A DNA stretch of 64,000 bases from Rebecca billardiae RCC1528 (Eukaryota; Haptophyta), in contig OZ251227.1 of NCBI GenBank assembly GCA_965240325.2, positions 1,426,001 through 1,490,000 on the forward strand. Reading direction: 5' to 3'. Positions 8,715-21,700 of the stretch are shown one piece after another. The position numbers and the translations under genes were made by a program. Under the pieces are notes generated by a model. The model was not told where the DNA came from, ran no database searches, and saw only the letters and a list, made by a program, of their open reading frames with translations. Every line of letters begins with the position of its first letter. Within the stretch, counting starts at the first letter, position 1.

Positions 8715-11700
8715 ATGTCGTCTCGTCAGCAGCCGGCGGCCCTGGGCGAGTCGACTCTGGCAGAGCGATCGCAGATCGCGCAAGACGCCGAGATTGCGGC
8801 TAGGCTACACGAAGAGCTTAACGGCAAGGTGGGGACCGAGCACCACGCCCAGCTGGATTCAATGGCGGCGAACGCGGCAGAGACCGGCCGGTGCGCACCC
8901 GGAAGCATGACTTGTCATGGCGCGAGCGGTGAGGGCAGATTCGGTGCTTGGGCGGCCAGCGGGTGTGACGAGCCACCAGGTACATTCAAGTTCTATGCAA
9001 CCGACTTCCCGCCGCCCGGCTTAGCAGGCGCCGCGGGCGCCGCTCCCAATCATACCCATCCTACCCCTGACTGACCTCGTCGCACCTGCCCACTGTGGCC
9101 CACACATGCGCTCCTGCGCGCGCGCAGGCGCGGCCACGGGCGGCCCGGTCGGCGCGGCGGGTGGCGGGTCTGGCGCGGGTGGCACGCAAGGTGGCTCTCC
9201 CCTCGGCTCGGCCACGGGCGGCGCGGGCGTCGGCAGCTCGTTCAGCGCGCCGACCGGCGGCGTGCCGTCCCTCTTCGGCGGCGCCGGCGCCGCGGGAGCG
9301 AGCACTGCCTCGCCCATCGGCAGCACGTTCGGCGGCGGCGCGGGTGCAGGCGCGGGCGGCGTGGGCAGCCGCGCACCCACGCGCTCGTTCGGCATGCCGG
9401 CGAGCTCGACGCCGTCGCTCATCGGCGGCGCGGCGGGCGGCGGGTCTGGCGCGAGTGGCACGCAAGGTGGCTCTCCCTTCGGCTCGGCCACGCGCGGCGC
9501 GGGCGCGTTCGGCGGCGCGGCGGGCGGCGGGTCTGGCGCGAGTGGCACGCAAGGTTGCTCTCCCTTCGGCGCGGCCACGGGCGGCTCGGGCGCGGCGGGC
9601 GGCAGGTCTGGCGCGAGTGGCACGCAAGGTTGCTCTCCCTTCGGCGCGGCCACGGGCGGCGCGGGCGCGTTCGGCGGCGCGGCGGGCGGCGGGTCTGGCG
9701 CGAGTGGCACGCAAGGTGGCTCTCTCTTCGGCTCGGCCACGGGCGGCGCGGGCGCGTTCGGCGGCGCGGCGGGCGGCGGGTCTGGCGCGAGTGGCACGCA
9801 AGGTGGCTCTCTCTTCCCGCCGAAGCCGCCCGTGGCGAAGCCGAAGGTTCGGCTCCGCCACGGGCGGCTTCGGCGCCGGGTGGGCGGCGGGTCTGGCACG
9901 CAAGGTGGCTCTATCGTCGGCGCGTCAGCTGCAGGTGGCGCATGCAGCGTTGGCATTGCAGCCGCTGGTGCTGCCGGGATCGGCCGCTCCGGCGCACTCA
10001 ACTCGCAGGGCGCTGAGATCCCAGCTTCACCCGAGGCTATGGCGGCACAGCACCCACATGCCACCATGGGCACGGGTGTACCACCCTACCGGCCTACACT
10101 GCTCGAGTGCCCCTCGTTCGAGGCGCTGGCCGGTCAGTTGTTCATCTACCACTCGATCACGATGATGCCCGCGTACGCGCCCAAGTCGTTCGAGGAGCTG
10201 CGCGCGGAAGACTACGCGCTCGGCAAACGCTGCATTGCACCGGGCCCCCCTGCTCCCTGGCCCAGGCCCTGCAGCGTGCATGCGAGCACACAGACACCGC
10301 CGGCACTGTTCGGCGGCAGCGGTGGTTGGGCAGGCAGCTCGCCCAACCCCTCAGCTGAGCCCGACGCCCGGCGCGTCGGCAGGGCCGACGGCGGGGCAAA
10401 TTGCTCAGCCGCACCCGACGCGCACCGGCCAGGTGCCTCTCTCGTCAGCGCGGGTCCGGCGGCGAGCGGACTCAACACGTCCGCGGCACCGGGCAGTTCG
10501 GCTGCGGCGCGTCCCCCGGCGCGCAGCTTTCGACCGGGCACCGCAGCTGGCGGCGGAGCGAGCGCGGAGCGAGGGGGCGCGAGCGCGTCGGCCTGGGCCA
10601 ATGGTGACGGTTTGCTCCTCGGTGAGCAGCTCAGCCGCGCACGCGCGCTGCGGTCATCGGTTGCGCCGATGGGCCCACAATCGCACGTTGCGTTTCCTGA
10701 GAAGCTCTCGCGCATGATTGGCAGTGTGCGGCGCATGCATGCGCGCGGTGGCGAGCGTCAGTGGCCCTCGCTCGACCCACCTGCTGTCGTGCTGCGGCTG
10801 CGCGTGCTGCCTCCTGATGGCGATGGTGATCTCACGCCGCAGCCGAGAGTGCGCATCGAGTTCGAGCAGCTCGCCCTGCTCCGCGCGCGTGAGGCCGAGC
10901 TCGCTGCTCGCGTTCGCGATGAGTGCAGCTCACGCGCGGCATCGGAGGCGCCGCAGCATGCAGACCGGCCTGGCGAGCTGCGCGCGCTGATTGGCGACCG
11001 GCAGCGCGCTCGCCAGGAGCTGGCGCGCGCACTGGATGATCGCCTGGCGACGCTCATCGCCGCACAGATCGAGCAGCGACTCGACGAGGTCTGCGCGAAT
11101 CTGGTTGACGTCCGCCCAGCTCGCGACCTGCTACCTCCCGCCTCCTCGTCGGCACCAGAGCGTATGAGCGCGAGCGACATTCGCGAGGTGGTCGACACCT
11201 TTGACGCGTGGGCGAATGAGCTCGGCCGCGAGCTCGACGAGCTCAAGGTGCAGACTGAGGAGAGCGCGCGGAGAGCGTGGGAGGCGCTCGAAGCGCTCGC
11301 CCGCGCTCTGTGCGAGGAGAGCCGCCGCGTGGAGGTAAGCAGCGACAACACCCTTCTCCGCTTCAGTGCGGCTGGCCTAGTCGGTGCGGCCAGGCAGCGG
11401 TTCTGCACCCTCGCGTCAGCGGCGGCTGCCAATGTCGGCCGGGAGGTGGCGGCCTTGGAGACCGGCTACACAGATCGGATCCTCAGCGCGTGCGGTGGGG
11501 ATCCGCGGGGTCGACCCAGAGCGCAGCTCGGCATCCTGCTCTCAAGCCGCCTCGGCTCCGCAGCGCACCGGCTGTGCGCGCAGCTCGAGGCGGAGGAGGC
11601 GACATTGCGCGACGCGCGGCAGGAGTCGCGCAACCTGCGAGCCGAGCGCGCGGCGCTCCGGCCGCAGCTCGCTGACGCGGAGCAGAGCATGCGTGCGCTG

Positions 11701-13710
11701 TGTGCGCTCGATTACGAGCTCGCCAAGCTGAACCACGCGCACAGGCGGATTGCAGTGGACACCCAGTCCCCTGAGACGGCTGGCGACGCTGTCGCGCGGC
11801 TCGAGACGGAGATGCGAGCCCTCGACATCGAGCGGCGCGCAGCGTACGCCAGCCGTGAGCAGCAGCGAGGTGCGCTCCTGCGCGTGGGCAGCCACTTCCC
11901 CGAGATCCGAGCTCCGAGCAAGTGGCTGGCGGCGGGCTGGCTCGAGGGCAGAAACCCCGTTGCCAAGCTCGAGGAGCTGCTTGTGTCGCTCGACGTGCCG
12001 CAAGCCGCGCCCGGCCGCACCCTCGACATGTACGAGCGCTCCGAGTGGCCCGCAAGCATCTCGCCCTCTCACGGGCGCGTGTTTGTGCGCCGCTTCGGGG
12101 GCGAGGCGTGCGTGCTGAAAAGCGTCGAGCTGGCCGACGCCACTGCACTTCGCCGGCTGCAGCGCTCGTGCCAGCTGCTGCACCGACTGCGCGCGCATCG
12201 GCACGTGCTCAGGCTCAGCGCTGTCTGGCACGCAGACGCGCCGTCGGGGGTGCAGTGCGCATACCTGCACTCGCCGCTGTACGCGGGCGGCTCGCTGCGC
12301 CACTTCCTCGGCGCGCGCGAGCGTGCGGTGCTCTCGGACGTGCTCGACGAGCAGCAGGCGCACGCGTGCCTCCCGCTGGACGACGATCGCGTGCAGCACA
12401 CGCACGTGCGGCTGCTCGCGGAGGCGCTCTCCGCCGTCTCGCACGTGCACGCGCACGGCTTTGTGCACTGCGACCTCAAGCTGGAGAACATTCTCGTCGA
12501 CCTGTCGGCCGGCCCGGCTGGCACTGCCGTGCTCGCTGACTTCGAGCTGTGCCACGCGCACGACGACGACCCGCGCGCGCTCGAGCAGGCGCACACGCTG
12601 CGCACGCGCGCCATCGGCACGGCGCTGTACATGAGCCCCGAGCTCCTGAGTGATCCCCCCGCGCGCTCGTCCGAGGCCAGCGACGTGTTCGCATTCGGCG
12701 TGTGCGTGCTGCTCGCGTGCTGCCCGAGGGCGCGCGCGGCGGAGGGCGGGGTGATCACGCGGCAGCAGCTGGACAAGCTGGCACGCGACGCACAGCCGCG
12801 ATCGCGCGATCTGCGCGAGCTGCTGAACGCGACGATGCTGCGCGCGGAGCCGGCGCAGCGCATCTCGGCGGCGGAGCTCGAGATGCTCAGCTTCTTCACA
12901 ACGGGCCGCGAGGCGATGCACGCTCGGATCGAGACCGACGCGGCGCGCGACACCTGCTGCATCTGCCTCGAGAGCCACCGGCGATCGGCCGGCGCGCAGT
13001 GCTCTGGTGGCGCAGACTTCTTCTGCGCGGATTGCCTGTGCAACCTGGTGATACAGCGCACGACTGTGCCGGCCATGGACGGCGCCATCCAGTGCGTCGG
13101 CGTCGGCTGTGCCGGCCGCGTCGAGGGCCGCGAGGTGCTGCGCGTGCTCAGCTCGGTCGGTGACGACAGGCGGGCGGCGTACGTGCGCAGGCTGCAGGAG
13201 CACTTCGATGCGCTCAGCCGGCGAGAGCAAGAGCTCGAGACGCAGCAGGCGATCGAGCGCGCACGGCGCGAATGGGAGCGGAGCTCGGAGGAGGCGCAGC
13301 GTGACGCCAGCCTGCGCGCGCGCGTGTGTGAGGAGGCGCTCAGCTTGCGCTGCCCGGCGTGCCGCCAGGTCTTCGACGACTTCGATGGATGCGCCGCGCT
13401 GCAGTGCGCACGCCAGCTGTGCCGGGCGCATTTTTGCGCGCTCTGCCTCGAGCAGAGTCGGGACGGAGCAAGGTGCCATACGCACGTGCGGCAATGCGCG
13501 CACAACCCCATGCGCGGCCAGTATCATCTCCCGCGCGAGCAGTGGCCAGACATCAAGCGCAGCACCTTCAAGCGCCAGCTGCGCGCACTCCTCGCCTCGC
13601 TCCCGACGGTGCAGGAGCGTCAGCGCGCTCTCCGCGCAGCGCGTCGCGACCTTTCGGACGCGCGCATCGACGTGGAGGCCGAGCTGCGCCACGTCGTCCG
13701 CCAGGGCTAG
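8715..13710 (+). CDS. FG-repeat / coiled-coil / protein kinase / RING-IBR-like fusion protein
   Basis: Two-exon model: 8715-8979 and 9128-13710 (intron GTACAT...CAG, phase 1), giving 1,615 residues. Residues about 90-365 are Gly/Ala/Ser-rich with repeated SPFG, SLFG and AFGG motifs, like FG nucleoporins. About 660-1030 is a long coiled-coil region (RDECSSRAASEA, RLDEVCANLVD and onward). A protein kinase domain follows at about 1050-1340: Lys1086 in CVLKS, catalytic Asp1204 in HCDLKLEN, metal-binding Asp1226 in ADFEL, and LYMSPEL in place of APE. At about 1363-1420 a RING-like CCICLES...FFCADCL cluster follows. A second Cys/His cluster (LRCPACRQVF...CRAHFCALCLEQ) at about 1495-1550 resembles the IBR/RING2 part of RBR E3 ligases. 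The likely role is a ubiquitin-ligase-linked kinase; substrates are unknown. The start and first intron are less certain than the rest, because GTACAT is not this genome's usual donor. Confidence 0.75.
9420..9900 (+). repeat. In-frame tandem FG-repeat block
   Basis: Several imperfect units of roughly 70-110 bases built from GGTCTGGCGCGAGTGGCACG and TTCGGC(T/G)CGGCCACG repeat in frame and encode GGGSGASGTQGGSPFGSATGG-like peptides. Near-identity of neighbouring copies points to recent unequal exchange. Confidence 0.8.
9818..9875. repeat. 28-bp inverted repeat formed by a flipped FG-repeat copy inside the coding sequence
   Basis: 9818-9845 is the reverse complement of 9848-9875 with one mismatch and a 2-base loop. 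The left arm is an inverted copy of the normal repeat piece coding for FGxATGG. Read through in frame it gives a basic KPPVAKPKVRLRHGRLRR segment that interrupts the FG array and could act as a nuclear-import signal. Confidence 0.8.
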
Positions 13711-14796
13711 CAGGTAAGCAGCGGTGAGCGGCAGCGCCGACAGCAATGACTCGCCAACGAGTGAGAGAGAGAGATATGTGGCGTTATAGGGAACCTATAA
13801 CTGAGTGTCTATGAGCGACGCCAAGAATCCGGCTCGCACGGCATTCCTGCGTTGTCCCGCGCGCACCGCCGCGCGCGGGAGTCCTGGTGCGCTGCCAATC
13901 TGGCCCACACTCACAGCGGCGCACCTGCAGGACCGTCGGTTCAGGTTACCGCTCACATCGGATCGATCAGGCTTCGCTCTCGGGGGCGCCATGGGGCTGC
14001 TCGCGACGAAGGCGCCGAGCTGGGCAAGGGAATCGCCTGCATCGAGCACTGCCGGGTGCACTCTCCGCTGCAGGAGGTGCACCGCAGTCGCCGCAGCCCC
14101 TCTGCTCGGTAAGGTCGCTGGCTGTCTGTGTGGCCCGGCTCCCCGCCTGATCGTTCGGCGGCGCGACGACATCATCTACTGTCTTCGCCGCGTCGCCCCT
14201 CATGCAATATGGTCTCTTGCTCTCGCCGCTGTCGCGTCAACCCGCACGCTTCATCGTTTGCCCGCCCGCCCACCCTCGGCCTCTGGCGGATATGGAAGCA
14301 CTGCAGCGTCAGCGAGCCATCAGCCCTAATCGACCTTGCTCAGTGACTGACGACTCGCGGGCGCCCTCTCGACCTCGGGCAGCAGCTCAGCGCCCTCTCG
14401 ACCTTGGGCAGCAGCTCAACCGCCACGCCGCTGCCAGCGCCCGCTGTCGTTCGTTGCTCAAATCCCAACATAGCTAACCTGATCGTTCCATGATTGATCA
14501 TCGTGATGGTCTGTCTACTCCACGACGCCGCGCGCCGCGACCATCCAGCTCCAGAGTCCATTCGTACCCGACGCCTTGTGCGAGCCGGGCATGGCGGAGT
14601 GGCTAGACATATATATATATAGCTGCGCTAGCAGTCGTCGTCATATCTGCGCGCTAGCGCGCCGATCATCATATCGTCGTCATCATATTATTACTACTGC
14701 TCATCATATTGCATGCTGCGCAGATCGACGTCGGATCACTCAGACGACAGCAGCAGCATCATCATCGTCGCATTGTCATCATGATGACTGAGACGA
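13711..14796. other. Convergent intergenic region between kinase-RING gene and TOG gene
   Basis: This is the 3' side of both neighbouring genes. It holds a 29-base tandem duplication at 14361-14389 / 14390-14418 (one mismatch), a short GA run near 13762, and AT-rich simple sequence at 14605-14625 and 14645-14715. No coding frame with protein-like composition was found. Confidence 0.5.
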
Positions 14797-17700
14797 TCAG
14801 TCATCTGCTGCTGCAGCACAGCCGGGTGGTAGCTGCTGGGCCTGGGACGGAGGCGACGCGCTGGCAGCACCGTTGAGCCCGGCGGCATCATCTGATGCCT
14901 GCTCCGCGCCGATGATGCTGTCTGGTGCCGGCTGCAGGTGCACGGCGTCGGACTTGATCCTCGCCTGCGTGCCGCGTGGGGCGCGCGCGGCACGGTGCAG
15001 GGGCGGGCGCGCAGCACGCGGTCACGGTGAGCCAGTGCCACGCACGCGGCTGGGCGCGTCGGCACACGCGCGTGACTGACTGTCTCTCGATGGCGCGCGC
15101 GCACCAGACGCTCACGCAGAGCCGCCATGGAGGCCTGACTGGGCGTGGGCGGGTCGAGCGCGTCCTCCTCGCCCGCGCCCGCGCCGCTCGGCCGCGGCGA
15201 CCCCGCGCCCGCGCCCGGCGCCGGCGCGAGGTTGTACTTGCTCTTGAGCTCGCGCAGCCGCTCCATGTACCGGCTGGAGACCGCCTCGACCGGCGAGCGC
15301 GCGGCGGCGAGGGTGGAGGAGGTGAGGTGCGAGTCGGTCGAGCTGGACGCGGCGGCGACCAGCGCGACCTCGGCGGTGGGGAACTTGGAGCGCAGCTCGC
15401 GGATGCGCCTCACGCGCGCCTGCACCGACTCGGCTGCGCTCGCGCTCGCGGCGAACGCTGCGCTCGCCGAGAGCGCCGCCTCGGCCGCATCCGCCGCCCC
15501 GGCAGCGTCGGCCGCGTGCGCGGCGCCGCCCGCTGCCCCGGCCTCGGTCGCAGCGGCGGCGAGCTCCGACGCGGCGGGCACGTCGGGCAGCGGCGAGGAG
15601 AAGGCCGCGGCCACGTCCGCGGCCGTCGGCGGCACGACCGCCTCCGCGTCTGCTGCGACCTCGTCGCGCGGCGCGCTCGGCTCGGCGGCGGCGGCGGCCT
15701 CCGCCTCGGCGGCGGCCTTTGCGCGCGCAGCCGAGCGCGTGAGCCGCGCGCTCGACGGGCGCTCGGCCGCCGCCGCGGCGCGCGCCGCGGACGCGCGCGT
15801 GGCGGAGCCGGCCGCGCGGCCGGCGCTGCTCTCCGCGGCGGCGGCGAGCGCGCTCGCGAGCGGCGTGCTCGGAGGCTGCTGCTCCTCCGCGCCGGCTCGC
15901 TTGGCCGCGGAGTGCGCCGCGCTGCGCGGCGTGCGCGCCGAGCCGCGCAGGCACGCGCCGAGCACGTACGCGTCCGGCGCGTCGCACTCAGCCAGCGCCG
16001 CCTCCGCGCTCAGCCCGCCCACGCGGAGGACCTCCACGGCAAGCGCGCGCACGTGCTCGCGCGCGCGCTTGGCGAGCGCCGAGCGGCCCGGCTGGGGCGC
16101 GCGCGGCGTGCCGCCGTGCGAGGCGGAGGCGGGCGAGGCGGCGGCGGCCTCGTGCGCGCGGAGGTACGCGCACACGTGGCGCAGTACCGCGCGAGGCTCG
16201 ATGTCCGCCTGCTCGAGCTGGCCGCGCTCGGTCGCCGCGAGCGCGGCCGTCGCCTTGCTCAGGGACTTGAGCACGAGCGCGCCGAGGTCGGCGCCGCTCG
16301 CCTCCTCCTCCGCGCCCTCCGAGGGCTGCGGCGCGGAGTAGTGCGCCAGCAGCGAGAGCAGCGTGCCGCAGAGCTGCGTGCGCGAGAGCTCGTCCAGCAC
16401 GCGCAGCACCAGCAGGTTGAGCGCCTGCGAGCACGGCGCGCGCGCGCGCGTCAGCCGCGCGCGCGCACGCGAGGGGAGGGCGCGGTGGCGGTGGCACGGC
16501 TCCGCGCGCGCGGCACTCAACCGGCGCGCGCGGCGCGGGGCGGGGCGGCGCGGCGCGCCACCTTGAGCATGCGGCTGCCCTCGCTGATCTGCTGCTCGCG
16601 CGCGTGCACGAGGATCATCGAGCCCAGCAGCGCGTGCACCGCGCTCCTCGAGCCCTCCTCCGAGAGCGAGCGCACCACGCCCGGCACCTGGCACCACGCA
16701 CACAGCACACACAGCACACACAGCACACACAGCACACACAGCACACACAGCACACACAGGCAGAGCCGATGGCACGCACGCGCGCGCGCACGCACGCACG
16801 CCGCGGGGCAGGGCGCGCGCGCGAGCGGGGCAAGGGCGCGGGGTGAGCGAGCGGCAGGCGCGCGCGTGCTGCACGCCACGCCACACGCCACGCCGCACAG
16901 CGCGCGCGCACCTTGACGAGCGTCATGAACGCGTTGAGGATGTGCTTGCACCAGCGCACGCCCACCTTGTCGCCCTCGGCGGAGGGCAGCGCGCCGCGCA
17001 GGCACGCGAGCAGCGCGCTCACCGCGCTGTCCGCGTGCGGACGCAGCAGCTCAGGCGGCGTCCGCTCGACCTCGGCGACGAGCGCGCGGAGCGCCGCGAC
17101 GCGCTCGGCCTCCGCCTGCGAGGGGAACGCGAGCAGCGCGCACAGCAGTGCGGGCAACCCGTCGGCGCCCGCGCCCACACCGTCCGCCGCGCCAGAGCCG
17201 GGCACCGCCTCCTCCGCGGGTGAGGAGCCGATCAGAGGGGAGGCGGGCAGAGAAGACTTGCGCCGTGCGCCGCCGGCCGCGGGGCGCCGGCCCGCGGCCG
17301 CGAGGGGCGGCGCGGGGACCGGCTCGGCGGAGGGCGCGGGCGGCGCGGCCGCAGCGCCGTTCGCGAGCGCCGCCGACGCGCGCACGCGCGGAGACTTGGC
17401 GGGCGAGGGCGCGGCCGGCGCGAGCGGGCGGCGCGCGGGCGACGGCTGCGGCGGCGGCGTGCCCGCGCCCGCGCCCGCGCCCGCCGCGTGCTGCTGCTGC
17501 TGCTGCTGCTGCACGCGCGTGATCGCGGCGGGCACGGGCAGGTTCGACGCGGCGGGCGCGCCGCCACCGCGCGCGCGCGCCGACGCGGGCGGCGTGGGCG
17601 GCGGGCTGCTCGACGACGGCGCCGGCTCGGCGGCGGCGTGCGCGCCTGCGCCTGCGGCCGCGGCGGCGGCGGCGGCGCGCGGCGCGGCCGCGCGCGCGGG

Positions 17701-18735
17701 CGGCTCGAGCGCGCCGAGACGGTCCCGCAGCGCGCGCGCGTCCGCGTCGCCCAGCGGCGCGACGATGTGCGCCGCCCACGCCTCGCCGTCCGCGAGCGCC
17801 ACGCGCAGCAGCGCGAGCGATGCGTCGCGCAGCCGCTTGTCCGCAGCGCTCGAGTGAGACGCGGCGAGCGGCAGCGAGCGCGCGGGCGCGCACGCGCCGA
17901 TGCCGTGCCGCGCGCCGAGCCACGCGAGGCACTCGGCGGCCTCGACGCGCGCGCGCGCGTTGCGCGAGCTCGCCATCGCGTCGACGAGCGCCGCGCCCAC
18001 CACCGCCGGCTCGGCCACCTCGCACGCGCCGCGCACGAGGCCGCGGAAGCGCGCGCGCGTCGGCTCTGCGTTCGCCCCGAGGTGCAGCGTGAGGGCGGGC
18101 AGCAGCGCGCGCGCCTCCAGCTCGGTGAGGCGGTAGCCGTCGGCGCCGAGCGCGGCAAGCAGCCCGTCGATCAGGCCGGCCGCCTTGGCGAGCACCGCCG
18201 CGGACGGCGCGCCCGAGAGGCGCAGCGCGAGCCAGCGCGCCACCAGGTCGAGGCAGTCCGCCAGCGCCGAGCCGCGCACGCCGCCGTGCGCGGCCTGCGC
18301 CGCGCCCAGTTCCTTCTCCAGAGAGCCTATCGCCATCAGGTGCTGCCGGAAGTCCGGGGCAAAGAGCTGCGCGTGCAAAGCGCCGGAGGCGACGGGCGCG
18401 AACTGCTCGGAGAGCATCGCGATCGCCTCCGCCGAGGGCACGCTCTCCGTCGGGTGCACCCAGCGGCACTTGGCCTCGCGGCGCGCGCGCCCCTCCTTGC
18501 CGCCGTTGGCGCTCAGCATGCCCGCGCCCGGCGGCGGCGGCGCGCTGCCGCCGCCGGCCGTGCGCGGGCGCGCGGGCGCGGCGCCGGAGCGCGCCGGCGC
18601 GCGCGCCGTCGCCGGGCGCGCAGCCTGGCGCTGCGCGGGCGCCTCCTCCTCGCCCACGGGCGGCGCGCCCTCCGCCTCCGCGGCCGATGCAGCCTCGGCC
18701 GCGCCGTCCTCGGCCTCGGCCTCGGCCCCGCCCTC

Positions 18736-18766
<31 letters not shown>

Positions 18767-21700
18767 GAGCCGAGGGCGGAGGCGGAGGAGAGGATGCGCT
18801 GCACGGCGGGCGCGACGGCGTGCGCGTCCGCAGCCTTGAGCTCCGCCGCCGCCGCCTGCACCGCGTCCGCGCCCAGCGCGTCCGCCAGCGCCTTGAGCAG
18901 ACGGTCCGCGTGCGCGCGCGGCTCGGCGGCGCGCTCGGCGGCGCGCGCGCCGAGCGCTGGCGGCAGCAGCAGCCGCAGCTCCGCGTGCGCGTCGGGCTTG
19001 GTCGCGGGCGCGTAGCTCGCGAGCCACTTGAGCACCGCGCCGCGGCCCGTCTCGGACGAGAGCGCGCGCGCGCCCAGCCCGATGAACGGCTCGAAGCTCA
19101 CCTCCGCCACGAGCGCCGCCAGCGCGGCCTCGGCCGCCTCGCGCGGCGCGGGGCGCGCGTCTCCGAGCAGGCTAAGCAGAGCGGGGCCGAGCGTCTTCAC
19201 GTGCTGCAGCACCGGGCGGCCCATGGCGCGCGCGAGCTCGGCGGCGAGCTCGGCGGCGGCGGCGGCCACCGCGCGGTTCGTGTCGCCCAGCCGCGCGCGC
19301 ACCGCCTCGGCGAACGGCCCGAGCGCCGGGTCCAGCCTCGTGCCGCGCACCGCGTCGCGCGCCGCGCTCACGGCCGCGAGGCGCGCCTTCCACTGCGCGC
19401 ACCCCATCGCGCCCAGCGTCTCGGCGGGGAGGAGCGAGGCGATGGGCACGCGCGCGCGCTGCGGCGAGAGCAGCCCGCTCGGCGGCGCGCCGCCCTGCCC
19501 GCCGCTCGCGCCGCTCACGCCGCCGCCGCCGTCTGCGGCGGCGTCGGCGTCGGCGTCGGCCGGCTGAGCGCCGCGCGCGCGGTGCGTCGGCTGCGGCAGC
19601 GGCGCCCCCTCCTCGCGCTGCTGGGCCGCCTCGAGCGCGGCGCCGGTCTGCGGGCTGACGCGCGAGACGAGCGCCGGGAGCAGCCCGTCGCGCGACCCCG
19701 CCGCGCTCGCGCAGCGGTGCAGCGCCACCGCCGCGCCCGTCGCCGCCTCGCGCACCTTGACATCCTTGTGGCCGAGTGCGTCTGCAAGCGCGCCGCTCAC
19801 GCCGGGCGCGCGCGCGAGCGAGCCGCCGCCGCCGCGCGCGCCAAAGGCGAGCGCGCAGCCGCGGAGCCAGACGAGCGCCTCGGCGGTGACGCGCGGGTTC
19901 TTGTGCGCGCGTGTCGCGCGGCACACGTGCGCGCCAACCAGCGCCGCGCCGCCGCTCGCCGCGAGCGCGAGCAGCGCGTCGGCGGCCGCCGCGCGCTGCT
20001 TGGCGTCTGCCAGCCTCTCGGCGAGCGGCGGCGCCGCCTTGGCCACCGTCGACGGGTGCGCCTCGTGCGCGCAGCCGCGCGCGAGCGCGCCGACGCACGC
20101 GGCCATGCGCGCGCCCACGGCCGCCATGCTCTCCTTCCAGCCCGGCGTGCGGCCGAGCAGGCTGATCGCCGCGTCGAGCAGCTCGGCCGAGCAGCCGGCC
20201 TCGGCCGCGCCGCCGGCCGCGCCGACGCCGCCGGCCGCGCCGCCGAGCGCGGCCGCGAGCGCGTCCACCGCCTCGAGCCGCTCGCGCCACGGCTTGGCGC
20301 CGAGCGCGGCGAGGCTGAGGTTGGGCGCGGCCGCGGCCACGCGCGCGTCGCCGTCCGAATCGGCGAGCAGCGGCGCCGGCGCCGCCTCGAGCGCCGCCTC
20401 GAGCGCAGCGGCCGCCGCACGGCCGCCGCCTCCCTTGGCGCCGCCGCCGCCGCCGCTCGCGCCTGCAGACGAGGCGGGCTTGGAGCCAGCGGCGGCGGCG
20501 GAGCGGGCGGTGCGCGCGGTCTTGGGGCGCGCCGAGCCCTTGGACGAGGCGGCGCCGCCGCTCTTGCTCGCAGGGCGCGCGCCTGCCGTCGTCGGCCGGG
20601 GCGGCGGCGCCGCCGTCGCCGTCGCCGCGGCGCCCGCGGACGGCTGCGCGCGCTCGGAGCCCGCGGCGGCGGCGCCGCCGGCCGAGCCGCCGAGCGCCTT
20701 GTCCAGCGCCTTGCGCTTGACGCCGTCGAGGCCGGCGAGCAGCCCATCGAGGTGCACGCCCTCCGGCGCCGTGCTGATCACCGCGGCGAGGCTGGCGTAC
20801 GCCGCGGCGCGCACGTCCCCCTGCCCGTCGTCCGTGGCGCGCAGCAGCGCGGCCGCGAGCGCTTTTGCGGCCGCGCCCGTGCGCGCCGCGCCCGCCGGCG
20901 GCTCGGCGCGCGCGCAGCGGCCGAGCCACTCGGCGGCGGCGAGGCGCACGGCGGGCGTCTTGCTGCCGATCCCGCCGGCCGCCACCTCGCACGCCTCCGC
21001 CAGCGGCACCGCGCCCGCGCCGTACAGCGCGTCGAGCGCGCGCGCCACCGCGTCGGAGACCGCCCGGTGCTTCTCCGCCGCCTTGTCGAGGATCAGAGGC
21101 GCCACCTCGCGCGCCGCGCGCGCAAAGTCGGCGCCGAGGCCGGTGGCGAGGAGCGCGAGGCAGCGCACCGCCGCGGCGACGCACGCCACGTTCGCGTCGC
21201 TGCCGACCACGCGCTTCAGCGCGCGCACCAGCTCGACGTAGTCGTCCTTGGGCGCGAGGCGGCAGAGCGGGCTCGGCAGCGCGAGCCCCTTCTCGACCGA
21301 GTCGAGCGCAGCCTTGCGCGCCTGCCACTTGTCCGCGCCGAGCTGGGCGGCCCAGCCCTTCGGCAGCTTGGACATGGCCGAGACCACCTCCGCCACGGCC
21401 GGCGCGGTCGGAACGGCGCCCGCGCCGGCGGCCGGCGCCCCGGGCGCGTCGGCGGCGTCGGCGGCGTCGGCGGCCAGAGCGGCGCCGCGCACCGAACGCG
21501 TCGGCGGCGCAGCCGCTGCCTCGGCGCTCTCGGCGCAGATGCGCTCAAACTCGGCGGCGGTGGCAGGCTTGACCTCGCGCAGAGCAACGTCCACGGCGGC
21601 CTCCCCACCGCGCGCCTTCGCCAGCGCGAGCGCGCCCAGCGCCGCGTCGCGCACCGCCTTGTCGCGGTGCGTCTCCGCAAGCGCCGCAACCGGCTTGGCG

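Noticed and set aside
8891-9127. A GTGCGC donor at 8891 for the first intron of the kinase-RING gene
   Set aside because: It matches the preferred donor but leaves phase 2, which does not join the downstream frame at the only good acceptor (9127). The GTACAT donor at 8980 does.
14580-14660. A tRNA-like start (TGGCGGAGTGGCTAGAC) resembling a tRNA A box
   Set aside because: No B box (GGTTCGANTCC) or acceptor-stem partner follows at the right distance; AT simple sequence comes next.
15112-15987. An Arg-rich minus-strand frame overlapping the TOG gene's fifth exon
   Set aside because: It is a shadow frame. The overlapping frame continues the conserved C-terminal domain of the TOG protein with correct splice phases.
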